Positions 1 through 9,427 of a stretch of 64,000 nucleotides of DNA are shown here, one piece after another. A program made the translations under genes and the position numbers. Origin of the DNA: Verrucomicrobiota bacterium (lineage in GTDB: Bacteria; Verrucomicrobiota; Verrucomicrobiia; Opitutales; Opitutaceae); assembly GCA_023443455.1 (NCBI GenBank), contig JAEZUE010000030.1:1-64000 (forward strand). The letters run 5' to 3'. Numbering within the stretch: position 1 is the stretch's first letter; each line of letters opens with the position of its first letter. The notes beneath the pieces are model-generated. The model was not told the origin of the DNA and ran no database searches. It was given only the letters and a program-made list of their open reading frames with translations.

Positions 1-121
1 CTACAAGGACCTCGCCATCCACGGCGCCGTGCTCGCCCTCGTCCGCGTGCCCGGAGCCATCGCCCACCTCTTTCGTGAGATGAAATTGGATTCGATTTTC
101 TCGATCACCGAGGGCCGCTGA
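1..121 (+). CDS. C-terminal end of a probable STAS-domain (anti-sigma antagonist-like) protein, partial
   Basis: The window opens inside a gene. Reading from base 2, the last 39 codons run to a TGA at 119-121. The tail contains a Val-Pro followed by LFREMKLDSIFSI and an acidic end. This spacing resembles the last helix and strand of STAS domains, where a leucine-rich helix is followed by a 'gLd.iF.i' stretch. STAS proteins bind anti-sigma factors or act in signalling relays. Only the tail is visible, so the family call is tentative. The gene stops 19 bp before a chemoreceptor on the same strand and may be co-transcribed with it. Confidence 0.45.
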   Translation, partial: YKDLAIHGAVLALVRVPGAIAHLFREMKLDSIFSITEGR

Positions 122-140
122 TCCGCCCACCCGCCCCGCC

Positions 141-2195
141 ATGAACACCTTCGCCCGTCTCTCCCTCCGCACCCGGCTGTTGTGCGCCGGCATCGCCCTT
201 TCGGCGCTCCCCCTCGCCCTGATCGCGCTCATCGTCTATCGGCAGAACGACCGCATGACCGCCGTCGCCGTCGAGGAGAGCAAACTCCTCGCGGATGCCG
301 ACCTCGAGCACATCGCCAAGGGTGTCTACGCCATGTGCGCGGCCCAGCAGGAGACGCTCGACCAGGTGTTGCAGTCCTACCTCCGGTCCGCCCGGGCCAC
401 GGTGCAGCGCGCCGGCGCGGCCGTGCTCGCGCCGGAGACGATCGCGTGGCAGGCCACCAACCAGCTCACCAAGCAGACCCGCTCCCTCACACTGCCCAAG
501 CTGGAGCTCGGCGGCCAATGGCTGGGGCAGAACGCCGACCCCGCCGCGCCCACCCCGATCGTCGACGAGATCACCGGCCAGCTCGGCTGCGCCTTCACGC
601 TGTTCCAGCGGATGAACGACGCCGGCGACATGCTCCGCGTCGCCACCAACGTCCAGAGCGAGGGCCGGCGCGCCATCGGCACCTACATCCCCGCCCGCGG
701 CGCCGACGGCCAGCCCAGCCCGATCGTCGCCGCCGTCCTCCAGGGGCGGACGTTCGTCGGCCGCGCCTTCGTCGTCGACGCGTGGTACCTCACCGCCTAC
801 GCCCCGCTCAACGACGCCGCGGGCCAGCCCGTCGGCATGGTCTTCGTCGGCATCAAGGAGCAGAGCGTCGCCAGCCTGCGCCAGCAGATCCTCGCCACCA
901 AGGTCGGCGCCACCGGCTACGTCTTCGTCCTGGATTCGAAAGGAAACTACATCATCTCCCAGAACGGCCGGCGCGACGGCGAGAACGTCTGGGACGCCCA
1001 GGACGCCGCCGGCCGGCCCATGATCCAGGAACTCGTCCAGATCGCCCAGGCCGCGCCGCCCGGCGCGACCGGCGAACACACCTACCTGTGGCAGAACCCC
1101 GGCGACCCCGCCCCGCGCCGCAAGATCGCCCGCGTCGCGTATTTCCCCGCCTGGGACTGGGTGATCGGCGCCGGCTCCTACGAGGAGGAGTTCCTTGCGG
1201 CACCCGCGAAGCTCGGCGCCATCGGCCGCCGCGGCACCCGGACCATCATGCTGGTCCTGCTCGGCACCACCGCCGCCGCCGTGCTCTTCTGGCTGGCCAC
1301 CGCCCAGGCCCTCTCCCGCCGGCTCATCCGCATCGCCGACCAGCTCAAGGCCGGTTCCGACCAGGTCCTCGGCGCCGCCGGCATGATCGCCGACGCCGGC
1401 CAGTCCGTGGCCGACGGCGCCAGCCACCAGGCCTCCGCCCTCTCCGCCACCGCCCACAATCTCCAGAATATGACGACACGCGGCGCCGAGGTCTCCCACC
1501 TCACCCGCGGGGCCGACGAGCTCATGCGGCAGAACATCGAGAAGTCCGGCCAGTCGCTCAAGGCCCTCGTCGGCATGACGCAGGCCATGAACCAGATCGT
1601 CGCCGAGGCCGGCGAGATGGGGAAGATCATCAAGACCATCGATGAGATCGCCTTCCAGACGAACCTCCTCGCCCTCAACGCCGCCGTCGAGGCCGCCCGC
1701 GCCGGCGAGGCCGGGGCCGGCTTCGCCATCGTGGCCGAGGAGGTGCGCAACCTCGCCGGCCGCGCCGCCGAGGCCGCCCGCACCACCCAGGTCAAGCTCG
1801 ACAACAACACCACCCTCATCCGCCAAGCCGGCACCGGGATCAACGGCGTGAATACCAACTTCGAGGCCATCGTCGAGACGGCCACGGTCATCGGCGAGAA
1901 AGTCGAGTCCATCACCCACGCCACCGCCGATCTGGCCAAGGGCATCGGCGAGGTCTCCGACGCCACCGGCAAGCTCGAGACCGTCGTGCAGTCCAACGCG
2001 GCCAACGCCGAGGAGTCCGCCAGCGCCGCCGAGGAGCTCTCCGCCCAGGCCCACGAGATCGCCGCGCTCGTCACCGACCTCGTCGCGCTCGTGCGCGGCG
2101 CCGGCGAAACGAAGCCCACCGGCGAACGCCCGCCCGCCGCGGACAATCCACGCCAGCCGGCAAAACCGCCCGTCGCCATGGCTCGCGCCGAGTAG
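141..2195 (+). CDS. Methyl-accepting chemotaxis protein with periplasmic Cache sensor
   Basis: A 684-residue transmembrane chemoreceptor. Residues about 13-35 form the first membrane helix. Residues 36-360 are a large periplasmic region whose second half (GATGYVFVLDSKG, then YFPAWDWVIGAGSY) has the pattern of Cache 2/Cache 3 fusion sensors for small ligands. Residues about 365-392 are the second membrane helix. The cytoplasmic part carries the conserved signalling hairpin near residue 503 (DEIAFQTNLLALNAAVEAAR), which contacts CheA and CheW. No clear HAMP domain follows TM2, so coupling is probably direct or through a degenerate linker. The Ala/Glu-rich flanks (SAEE, EEVRNLA) are plausible methylation helices. 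No other che genes lie nearby, so it probably serves a pathway encoded elsewhere. The start is the first ATG after the upstream stop. Confidence 0.93.
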   Translation: MNTFARLSLRTRLLCAGIALSALPLALIALIVYRQNDRMTAVAVEESKLLADADLEHIAKGVYAMCAAQQETLDQVLQSYLRSARATVQRAGAAVLAPETIAWQATNQLTKQTRSLTLPKLELGGQWLGQNADPAAPTPIVDEITGQLGCAFTLFQRMNDAGDMLRVATNVQSEGRRAIGTYIPARGADGQPSPIVAAVLQGRTFVGRAFVVDAWYLTAYAPLNDAAGQPVGMVFVGIKEQSVASLRQQILATKVGATGYVFVLDSKGNYIISQNGRRDGENVWDAQDAAGRPMIQELVQIAQAAPPGATGEHTYLWQNPGDPAPRRKIARVAYFPAWDWVIGAGSYEEEFLAAPAKLGAIGRRGTRTIMLVLLGTTAAAVLFWLATAQALSRRLIRIADQLKAGSDQVLGAAGMIADAGQSVADGASHQASALSATAHNLQNMTTRGAEVSHLTRGADELMRQNIEKSGQSLKALVGMTQAMNQIVAEAGEMGKIIKTIDEIAFQTNLLALNAAVEAARAGEAGAGFAIVAEEVRNLAGRAAEAARTTQVKLDNNTTLIRQAGTGINGVNTNFEAIVETATVIGEKVESITHATADLAKGIGEVSDATGKLETVVQSNAANAEESASAAEELSAQAHEIAALVTDLVALVRGAGETKPTGERPPAADNPRQPAKPPVAMARAE

Positions 2196-2695
2196 CCGCC
2201 CCGTCGGCGTGTTCTCCAACCCGGATCCTGCAGACCACGGACGGCACCGAAGGCTCCGGGGCAAAGAGCGCGATCCGCGCCCTCGCACCGGGGCCCCATC
2301 GGTCACCCGGTAGGTGAGGAGCTGTGACCCAGCATCAGGAGACCAACACGTCCTTCCTTCGTTCTCTTCGTTGCCGCTCAAGGACCTGGATTCATCGGAA
2401 GGGACCACGGATTTCGCGGATGGGCACGGATGACCGGAGCCTATCCGTGATGATCCGTGCAATCCGTGGTCTATGCCCTTCTCGGGGGAGCGAGATGCCG
2501 GGGAGTTGCTTCCCGTCCTCCCCTCGGTTCGGCCGGCGCTTTGGCTTCTGTTGGTTCCCCCTGCGCTTTCTGGCCTGCGCCGCGCCGGGCCCCTGCTTGC
2601 GGTTGTCGGGGCTGAGCAAGCTCAGCCCGCTGACCGCCGCCCGTGCCCGGCGGGGCAACCAAGGTCGCCCCCTACGTGGGCTGCATGACCTCGCC
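2196..2695. other. 500-bp convergent intergenic region without a gene
   Basis: This separates the chemoreceptor (plus) from the TolB-like gene (minus). It contains an inverted repeat of the CACGGAT type at 2404-2471 and a perfect 8-bp hairpin with a CAAG loop at 2609-2628 (GGGCTGAG/CTCAGCCC). The hairpin has no T-tract, so it is not a classical terminator. Open frames crossing the region on both strands have low-complexity Pro/Arg/Gly-rich translations and look like GC-rich shadows. Confidence 0.6.
2404..2471. repeat. Intergenic inverted repeat of the CACGGAT/ATCCGTG type
   Basis: The left side reads ACCACGGAT, then GCGGAT, then CACGGAT. The right side mirrors it with ATCCGTG, ATCCGTGCA and ATCCGTGGT. 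The arms can fold into an imperfect hairpin. A similar element occurs at 16774-16840 and a half-copy near 17300-17345, so this is a dispersed family. Confidence 0.7.
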
Positions 2696-4114
2696 TCAGA
2701 GCACGTCCGAATTGCTCACGAAGGCGAAGCGGCGGCTGTCGGGCGCCCACGAGTTCACGTTCATCGAGCCCTGCCCGCCGTACACGTAGGCGAGCACGCG
2801 CGGCGTGCCGCCGTCGAGCGGCAGCGTGCGGAAGTACACGTGCTTGTAGAACGGATGGTCGGCCGCCGCGATCTCCGGGCCATAGGTGATGAAGACGAGC
2901 GACCGCCCATCGGGCGCCACGTGCGGAAACCAGTTGTTGGTGTCGTCGAAGGTGAGCTGCTCGTGGCCCGCGCCGTCGGGGCGCATGCGCCAGATCTGCA
3001 TGCGGCCGGTGCGGGTGGAGTTGAAGTAGATCCAGCGGCCGTCCGGCGTGTACTCGCTGCCGTCGTCGAGCGCGCCGGGCGTGTTCGTCAACCGCTCCTC
3101 CGGGCCGCCGGCGGCGGGCACGCGGTAGAGGCTCATCAACGGGCCGCAGCCGCCGCGCGCGGCCGTGAAGATCAGGTATTGGCCGTCCGGCGACCAGCTG
3201 TGGAAGTACGACGGGCCCTCGGGCGTGAGCAGCCGCGGCTGGCCGCCGCCGACGGGCAGCGTGTACACGCGCGACACCTCGCCGCTGCTGATCCCGAGCA
3301 TCGCGCCGTCGAACGAGAGCGCGTGGTCGTTGTTGTTCCGCACCTGGTCGCCGGTGTCGACGAGCGCCATCGCGCGGGTGGCGAGATCGAAACGCCAGAT
3401 CCGGCCGTTGCGGTTGCACAGCAGCGCGGCACCGTCGGGCGTCCAGTTCGGCGCCTGGAGCGAGTCGTCCTCGTGGTGCACGATGGTGCGGCGGCCGGTG
3501 GCGGCATCGATGAGCTCGAGCTCGCTGCCGATGTAGTCGTGGTACGGCCGGAAGCCGGCCGGCGCCGGGCGCACCAGGCGGACATTGTGGAACCGCGCCT
3601 CGCCGTCGCCGGCCGCGAGGCCGAACACCACCTCCGGGCCGAATCCGATCCCGTGGCACACATGCCGGGTGAAAATCTCCCCGAACCGCGCGACGGAGAC
3701 GGTCACCTCGCCGCCGTGTTGCTCGAGCTGAAGCATGTCGGCCGCGGCGTCGGCGAGATGAATCTCCTCGAGCGGGCCGCCCGCCGTGCGGCGCACGCGG
3801 ACCAACGTGGCCCCGCCAGCCTGCCGCACCACCGCGAGCGCGGGCGCATACGGCTCCGGGCTCGCGCGCACGACGAGCGCGGCCGAGCTGCCGCCGGCAA
3901 TCGCGGTATGCGCCTGAAGGATGCAGCCACCGCGCAGGCGCCGCCAAAGCAGCAGGCCGGTATCGCCCGCGCCGCCGAGCGCCGTGGGCGAACGGAGTGA
4001 AAACTCCTGCCGGACGAGATCGTACGAGGCGTCGCCGGGCCCGGCCGCGGTGACATGGGCGAAGGGCGCGAGGCCGCAATTGACCGAGGCCGAGGATGGG
4101 GCGGGCGTCGTCAT
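2696..4114 (-). CDS. TolB-like beta-propeller (PD40) protein
   Basis: A 472-residue protein with no signal peptide or membrane helix. From about residue 210 to the end it repeats the PD40/TolB blade motif: 'P.WTPDGAALL', 'SFDGAMLG', 'SWSPDGQYLIFTA', 'YTPDGRWIYFNS', 'APDGRSLVFIT' and 'SWAPDSRRFAFVS'. That gives about six blades, enough for one propeller. The first 200 residues resemble a jelly-roll/laminin-G-like region (GEARFHNVRLVRP). Propellers of this kind are found in TolB and in oligogalacturonate lyase-like proteins, and this one may be a carbohydrate-related enzyme or binding protein. The start is the ATG at 4114, giving MTTPAPS. The next gene upstream on the same strand, the MFS transporter, is separated by a terminator, so this gene needs its own promoter. 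Confidence 0.75.
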   Translation of the reverse strand: MTTPAPSSASVNCGLAPFAHVTAAGPGDASYDLVRQEFSLRSPTALGGAGDTGLLLWRRLRGGCILQAHTAIAGGSSAALVVRASPEPYAPALAVVRQAGGATLVRVRRTAGGPLEEIHLADAAADMLQLEQHGGEVTVSVARFGEIFTRHVCHGIGFGPEVVFGLAAGDGEARFHNVRLVRPAPAGFRPYHDYIGSELELIDAATGRRTIVHHEDDSLQAPNWTPDGAALLCNRNGRIWRFDLATRAMALVDTGDQVRNNNDHALSFDGAMLGISSGEVSRVYTLPVGGGQPRLLTPEGPSYFHSWSPDGQYLIFTAARGGCGPLMSLYRVPAAGGPEERLTNTPGALDDGSEYTPDGRWIYFNSTRTGRMQIWRMRPDGAGHEQLTFDDTNNWFPHVAPDGRSLVFITYGPEIAAADHPFYKHVYFRTLPLDGGTPRVLAYVYGGQGSMNVNSWAPDSRRFAFVSNSDVL

Positions 4115-4233
4115 GGGGTTGCCGAGGAGGACGGCGCTTCGTGCCGGTGCTGCCAAACGCAAAACCGCCTGCGCACTCCGCCGAAGCATTACCCCCCGGT
4201 GTTTCGGGGCACCGCCGATGCCCGGCCGGAACG

Positions 4234-4259
4234 AAAAGGCGCGCACCGCAGTGCGCGCC
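4234..4259 (-). terminator. Rho-independent terminator of the MFS transporter gene
   Basis: On the minus strand a perfect 9-bp GC stem, GGCGCGCAC/GTGCGCGCC (4251-4259 and 4238-4246), closes a 4-base loop and is followed by TTTT. It lies 28 bp past the MFS stop codon. Confidence 0.75.
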
Positions 4260-4287
4260 GAGGGGCGAAAGGGTCTGGCGGGGCGGC

Positions 4288-5646
4288 TCAGTGGCCGGCG
4301 GGCCCGCCGGACCCGCCGCATTCGGCATCGCGGTGCGGGAAGGGCGCGAACCAGGCGAAGAGGACCGGCGGGACCGAGGCGAGCAGGACGACGAGGAAGA
4401 AGTTCGGGTAGTTCTTGTTCAGCCCCTCGTAGATCGGCGCGCTGATCCAGCCCGTCGCCATCTTCGTGAAGGCCATCACGCCGGTGGCGAAGGCGTAGTG
4501 CGTCATCTTGAACGGCCCGGGCGCGACCTGCTGCATCATGTAGAGCATGTGGCCCACGGAGCCGAAGCCGAAGAAGAACTTCTCGACCGTCACCACCGAG
4601 GTGATCAACCAGATGTTCTCCGGCATGGCGTGGCTGAGATAGTAGTAGGTGACGTGCGGGACGTTGAGCGCCACAGCGAGGAAGAAGAACGAACGGCGCA
4701 GCGTGAACTTGGCGCAGAAGAAGCCGCCGAGCATCGCGCCGGCGAGGAAGCCGACCGTGCCGTAGGTGCCGTAGATGTTGCCGATCTGCTGGTTGGTGAA
4801 CCCGAGGCCACCGACCGTGCGCGAATCCAGCAGGAAGAGCGGGCCGAAGTTCTCGATGAAGCCCTCGCCGAACCGATACATGAAGACCACGGCAAGCATG
4901 AGCCAGATGCTCTTCTTCTGGAAAAACGACACCCACGACTCCTTCAGGGCCGTCATCGCGCCGGCCATCCCACCGCCGTGCATCGAGGACTTCTCGCCCT
5001 CCGGCAGGTGCTTGAGATGCCACAACCCCAGTCCGGCCATGATCACGCCGAACAGGACCATCACGACCATCCAGGAATGCGTCCAGTCCAGCCCGCGGCT
5101 TTCATGCAGGTAACCGGTGAGCCAGACCAGCGGGCCCGAGGCGACGATGCTGCCGCAGTTCCAACAGATGCCCTGGATCCCGATGTACTTCGCCTGCTCC
5201 TTGGGCGGCAGGGTGGTGAGGTAGACAGCGTCGGCGGCGATGTCCTGCGTGCCCGAGGCGAAGCCGCCGACCCAGAACAGCACCAGCGACAGCTTGAAAA
5301 AGCCCGGCAGCGGCAACGTGAGGGCCACCAGCGCCAGCACGGCGGCCAGCAGGAACTCCATCCCGAGCACCCATTTCCGCTTCGAAAGGTACGGCTCCAT
5401 GAACGGCGCCCAGAGCGGCTTCAGCACCCACGGCAGGTAGAGCAGGCTCGTGTAGAGCACGATGTCCGTGTTCGAGATGCCGAGGTTCTTGTACATGTAC
5501 TTCGACACCTGAGACACCGCCACGTTGGGCAGGCCCATCGCGAGATAGAGCGACGGCACCCAGAGCAGCGGGTGCTTCACGTTGGCGAGGACGGAGCCGG
5601 GACGCGTCGCAGGCGTATCCGGAAGGGTCGGTGCGGAGGAGGACAT
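4288..5646 (-). CDS. MFS transporter (AmpG/PAT-like)
   Basis: A 452-residue integral membrane protein with about 12 hydrophobic segments. The N-terminal half has the MFS layout (YLAMGLPNVAVSQ, then LPWVLKPLWAPFMEPYLSKRKW) and a second half after a central hydrophilic loop rich in Gly/Met (residues about 235-250). The 'KPLWAPFxD/ExY' segment between TM2 and TM3 is typical of the AmpG/PAT branch, which moves muropeptides, acyl-CoA or sugars. The substrate cannot be read from the sequence. The chosen start, the ATG at 5646, gives MSSSAPTLPD; upstream in-frame Met codons only add low-complexity sequence. It is divergent from the PPi-PEPCK gene and ends in a clear terminator. Confidence 0.85.
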   Translation of the reverse strand: MSSSAPTLPDTPATRPGSVLANVKHPLLWVPSLYLAMGLPNVAVSQVSKYMYKNLGISNTDIVLYTSLLYLPWVLKPLWAPFMEPYLSKRKWVLGMEFLLAAVLALVALTLPLPGFFKLSLVLFWVGGFASGTQDIAADAVYLTTLPPKEQAKYIGIQGICWNCGSIVASGPLVWLTGYLHESRGLDWTHSWMVVMVLFGVIMAGLGLWHLKHLPEGEKSSMHGGGMAGAMTALKESWVSFFQKKSIWLMLAVVFMYRFGEGFIENFGPLFLLDSRTVGGLGFTNQQIGNIYGTYGTVGFLAGAMLGGFFCAKFTLRRSFFFLAVALNVPHVTYYYLSHAMPENIWLITSVVTVEKFFFGFGSVGHMLYMMQQVAPGPFKMTHYAFATGVMAFTKMATGWISAPIYEGLNKNYPNFFLVVLLASVPPVLFAWFAPFPHRDAECGGSGGPAGH

Positions 5647-5829
5647 GATGGAGAGGGGGGCGGGTGGGGACGCCGGACAGGCGGCATAGGAGCCGGCGGA
5701 AAGGTGCAGGCTGGGCGGGGTGGGCGCCGGGCTCAACCCGGTTCCTGGCCGCGAGTTCTTCTCTCGTTAGAGCAATGCACCGGCCGCCGCTCCCGCCATT
5801 TCTTTCATCCTTCGGGCCCGCTATCGTTT

Positions 5830-5858
5830 TTGACACTTCAACTTTTGGCCGGGAATCT
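5830..5858 (+). promoter_or_regulatory. Possible sigma-70-type promoter of the PPi-PEPCK gene
   Basis: A perfect -35 box TTGACA (5830-5835) is followed by a 17-bp spacer and a weak -10 box GAATCT (5853-5858), about 85 bp before the start codon. It sits in the 296-bp divergent region shared with the MFS gene. The -10 match is poor. Confidence 0.4.
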
Positions 5859-5942
5859 CCCCACTCGCGAAAAATGGCCGGTACCACGCCGGCGGTCTTT
5901 CGCCCGCTTCCGGCTCCTTCTCCCGTTCCCGCCACCTCCCGC

Positions 5943-8900
5943 ATGAACGCTTTGCCGCCCTCCCTCGCCGCGATCGGCCTCGATCCGGCCTCCCAGGATC
6001 CCTCCAACGAGCCCAAGCTCGTGCGCTACATCCAGCTCAAGCTGGCCGCCCTCGGCTTCTCCGTGCCGAGCGCCAGCGGCGACGATCCGGCGTTCCAGGA
6101 GATCGCGCAGGCCCTGCTCGCCAACCACCTCGAGAAGAACCGCCTGCTCAGCAGCTACCTCGCCCCGGCCGACCGCCGCATCCAGGACTGGCTCGAGCGT
6201 TACCTCGAGAACGCCCTCCCGGCCGGCGTCGCCGTGCGCCTGCCCAGCCAGAGCTTCGTGCTCGATCGCTGGGGCCTCGCCCGCCTGCTCTCGCTCCCGC
6301 CGGACCGCAACACCTACACCTCCCCGATCCTCTCCAGCCACCGACTGGCCAACGGCATCCTCCACAACCCCAAGTCCGACCGCCGCACCACCGCCGGCGT
6401 CTTCCATATCGCCGAGGGCGGCCTGCCCATCCCCGCCGACAAGCTCGCCGTGCCGCGCGAGACCTTCGCGCGTCTCTTCGCCCTGGCCATGCAGCCGCCG
6501 GAAGACCTGATGCTGCTGCCCTTCACCGCCACGCAGAAGACTCCGGCCCATTGCTTCGTCTCACTGCTGCTGCGCCCGGTCGTCGTGCCCGCCATCGACG
6601 GCGTCTCCCCGGAGAAATCGATGGAGATCCGCTTCTTCGCCCCGGGCAGCCTCATCGCCAACCTCGACTTCGTCGAAAGCATCTTCGGCAACGCCGGCGA
6701 CCCCGCCCTCCCCCGCAACGACGCCGGCCTCGATCCCGCCCACTGGACCGGCCACACCGGCTGCGTCATCCTCGCCCCCCACCTCGTCGGCGCGAAGAAG
6801 AAGGACCTCGGCCTGCCCGCCTGGGACGACGCCACCGACCGCCAACGCCGCGACGGCATGGCCTGGAGATCCCCCGACGAACTCTACAACGGCGGCCAGG
6901 CCTTCAAGCTCTGCGCCCGCGACGAGAACGGCGTCATCGTCACCCTCATCGCCGACAACTACTTCGGCTACTGCAAGAAGGAGGTGAAGACCCAGATCAG
7001 CTTCTCCGCCAACCTCCACGGCCTGGCCGAGGAGGAACACGCCGGCGGCACCCTCGCCTTCCCCAGCTACGACCTCGGCGAGGACTACACCTGGGACACC
7101 CACTTCCCGCACCCCCCGCGCACCATCGAGGACATGGCGGTCGTGCTCGGCCACAACGCCCGCTACTGCCCCGAAGGCCACGCCTTCGACAAGGCCCACC
7201 CGCACATCGTCTACGTGCCGGGCAACTCCCGCTTCGACCTCGCCACCCAGCGCGTGCTCTGGACGCTCGAGGGCAGGGAGCACTCCCTCCGCCTCGCCCC
7301 CGGCGAGATCTACGTGTATCCGTGGGGCTATACCGTGCGCATGCACAAGCCCGAGGGCGGCCGCTCCTGGCGCCTCGTCGGCACCATCGCCGACGGCCGC
7401 CTCTGCCACAAACCCTGCACCGTCTCCGGCGGCGGCAAGAGCGAGATCTCCAAGTCCATCTCCGACGCCATCATCTTCGGCCCCGTCTTCGTGGCCGACT
7501 TCCAGAAGGACTTCGACGAGGTCGAGGCCATCCTGAAGAAGGACTACTCCGACCGCTTCCAACCCGCCTTCGCGAAGACCACCCCCAGCCGCCCCATCCT
7601 CGGCGAGCGCCGCTCCCTCGGCTCCGTCATCAAGCTGCTCACCCCCAACACGGTCGAGTTCACCGACGAATACAACGACTGGCTGCGCGCCCTGCCCCAG
7701 CACATCAAGGACCTCGTCTTCACCGTGAAGCGCTTCCACAAGGCCGAGTGGGGCGACACCTGGCGCAGCCACTTCGGCGTCGACATCATCAACGGCGTGC
7801 CCGGCAACGAGCTCAAGCTCGGCCGCCGCAAGCTGCTCTCCGCGTGCCTGCGCGTCGGCTACGCCGCCGACGGCTCCTGGCGCGTCTTCTCCCTGCGCAA
7901 GGACTTCCACCCCGCGCTCAAGATCCAGACCGAGGACGACATCACCGCCTCGATCGTCGCGCCGACCAAAGCCCTCACCGGCCTGCGCCCCGACCAGCCC
8001 GCGGGCTCGGTCAAGCTCGTGCGCAACTGCGAATACCGCCTCTTCCAACGCCCCGACGACGCCGTGCACCGCGGCTACGACAAGCAGACCGAGTTGGACA
8101 TGTCGGGCCGCCGCAACTTCTTCTCCAACTACGAGCCCCTCACCCGCGCCCAGGCGTGGGAACTGATCAAGGACACGATCGGCTTCGAGCAGTTCACCGC
8201 CCCCCTCCAGAAGCTCATCCGCGAAGTCGCCGAAGGCGGCACGGCCTCGCAGTTCGTCTCGCCGCACCAGCCCCGCCTGGTCAACGGCAAGCCCTCCGCC
8301 AACCCGCGCTACCTGCAGGTCCGACCCGACCTGCTCGCCCCGGCCGAGACCTACCTGCGCACGACCACCATGCGCCTCGCCCGCCGCATCCCCGAGGGCC
8401 AACCCCTGCACGTGCCCGTCTCGATCCTCCTGCCCGGCCGCCGCGCCAACGGCCCCGAGAAGAACGTGCCCCCGCTCTGCTGCTACAGCCCGATCCACCA
8501 CCTCGAGCTGCCCGAGTTCTTCGCCGACGTCATCACCAGCATGACCGGCAAGTCCCCCTCGACCACCGGCGCCGGCAGCGAGGGCGCGCTCACCAAGGGC
8601 CCCTTCAACGCCCTCTGCCCGATCACCGACCTCAACAACGCGTTCGTGGCCATGGCCCTGACCAACGCCACGCCGTTTGTCACCACCGCCGGCACCGTCG
8701 GCCCCAACCGCCGCGTCGACCACGACATCTCCCTGCTCGTCCCCGAGGTCTTCGCCCGCATGAGCCCCGAGGAGCAGGACCCGGCCTGGCTGATCGAGAA
8801 CCATTACCTCGAACGCTGCGCCGACTTCGAGCACGACGGCCGCAAGCTCCCCGCCAGCCTGCTGGGCTGGCGCGTCACCGAGCGCTTCGTGAACTCCTTC

Positions 8901-9413
8901 TTCGCCCGCGTCTTCACCAGCCCCCAGCTCGTGCTCACGCCCGACATGCTCCGCCCCGAGGAGCAGGACGCCGAAACCTACGCCAAGAGCCTGGAGACGA
9001 TCCTCGTGACCATGCGCCGCGTCGCCTCGCTCTACTTCGAGGACGGCTCGATCGAGGGCGCCTGCCCGCCCCTGCGCGCCCTCCTGCACATCATGCGCGA
9101 CGGCCAATACGAAGGCCGCACCCTCGCCGATCCGGAAGTGCGCCGGCTCTTCACCCGCGAGGCGGTGCTCACCAGCGACTGGTACCACGATCGCCTCACC
9201 CGCAAACAACTCGCCGACGAGGCCCTCTGGAAACGCCACATCGCCTACCTCAAGGGTTTCCTCGGCCGCGCCAGCCACCGCGACGAGGCCGAGCGGCTCG
9301 GCATCGCCACCACCCTCGACAAGGCCAACGAAACCCTCGCCCACATTCGCAGCAAGGCCTACCTCGAATCCCTCGACGGCACCCTCGGCCTCGACCCGCT
9401 CTTCCGCGGGTGA
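5943..9413 (+). CDS. Pyrophosphate-type phosphoenolpyruvate carboxykinase (PPi-PEPCK)
   Basis: A 1156-residue cytosolic protein. Length and sequence agree with the PPi-dependent PEP carboxykinases known from Propionibacterium and Entamoeba (EC 4.1.1.38; oxaloacetate + PPi to PEP + Pi + CO2), which are about twice the size of ATP or GTP PEPCKs. Family-type blocks recalled from those proteins and seen here include HNPKSDRRTTAGVFHI near residue 140, IFGNAGDP and GHTGCVILAPHL near 245-280, ADNYFGYCKKEVKTQIS near 340, the P-loop-like TVSGGGKSEISKSI near 492-505, DEYNDWL, VQTEDDITAS, SSMTGKSPSTTGAGSEG-like residues near 865, and RVDHDISLLVPE near 920. The last 250 residues are helical. The start at 5943 (MNALPPSL) follows the upstream promoter-like sequence. 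A single-gene unit is likely, because a large inverted repeat follows. Confidence 0.82.
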   Translation: MNALPPSLAAIGLDPASQDPSNEPKLVRYIQLKLAALGFSVPSASGDDPAFQEIAQALLANHLEKNRLLSSYLAPADRRIQDWLERYLENALPAGVAVRLPSQSFVLDRWGLARLLSLPPDRNTYTSPILSSHRLANGILHNPKSDRRTTAGVFHIAEGGLPIPADKLAVPRETFARLFALAMQPPEDLMLLPFTATQKTPAHCFVSLLLRPVVVPAIDGVSPEKSMEIRFFAPGSLIANLDFVESIFGNAGDPALPRNDAGLDPAHWTGHTGCVILAPHLVGAKKKDLGLPAWDDATDRQRRDGMAWRSPDELYNGGQAFKLCARDENGVIVTLIADNYFGYCKKEVKTQISFSANLHGLAEEEHAGGTLAFPSYDLGEDYTWDTHFPHPPRTIEDMAVVLGHNARYCPEGHAFDKAHPHIVYVPGNSRFDLATQRVLWTLEGREHSLRLAPGEIYVYPWGYTVRMHKPEGGRSWRLVGTIADGRLCHKPCTVSGGGKSEISKSISDAIIFGPVFVADFQKDFDEVEAILKKDYSDRFQPAFAKTTPSRPILGERRSLGSVIKLLTPNTVEFTDEYNDWLRALPQHIKDLVFTVKRFHKAEWGDTWRSHFGVDIINGVPGNELKLGRRKLLSACLRVGYAADGSWRVFSLRKDFHPALKIQTEDDITASIVAPTKALTGLRPDQPAGSVKLVRNCEYRLFQRPDDAVHRGYDKQTELDMSGRRNFFSNYEPLTRAQAWELIKDTIGFEQFTAPLQKLIREVAEGGTASQFVSPHQPRLVNGKPSANPRYLQVRPDLLAPAETYLRTTTMRLARRIPEGQPLHVPVSILLPGRRANGPEKNVPPLCCYSPIHHLELPEFFADVITSMTGKSPSTTGAGSEGALTKGPFNALCPITDLNNAFVAMALTNATPFVTTAGTVGPNRRVDHDISLLVPEVFARMSPEEQDPAWLIENHYLERCADFEHDGRKLPASLLGWRVTERFVNSFFARVFTSPQLVLTPDMLRPEEQDAETYAKSLETILVTMRRVASLYFEDGSIEGACPPLRALLHIMRDGQYEGRTLADPEVRRLFTREAVLTSDWYHDRLTRKQLADEALWKRHIAYLKGFLGRASHRDEAERLGIATTLDKANETLAHIRSKAYLESLDGTLGLDPLFRG

Positions 9414-9427
9414 CGGCGCTGCGCGCC

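Noticed and set aside
105..2462. 785-codon open frame on the minus strand across the chemoreceptor gene
   Set aside because: Translation is Gly/Ala/Asp/Val-rich with no domain, typical of the antisense frame of a GC-rich gene; the plus-strand frame has full Cache and MCP signatures.
2324..4000. 558-codon plus-strand frame over the TolB-like gene
   Set aside because: No domain and Arg/Ala/Val-rich composition; the minus strand contains regular PD40 blades.
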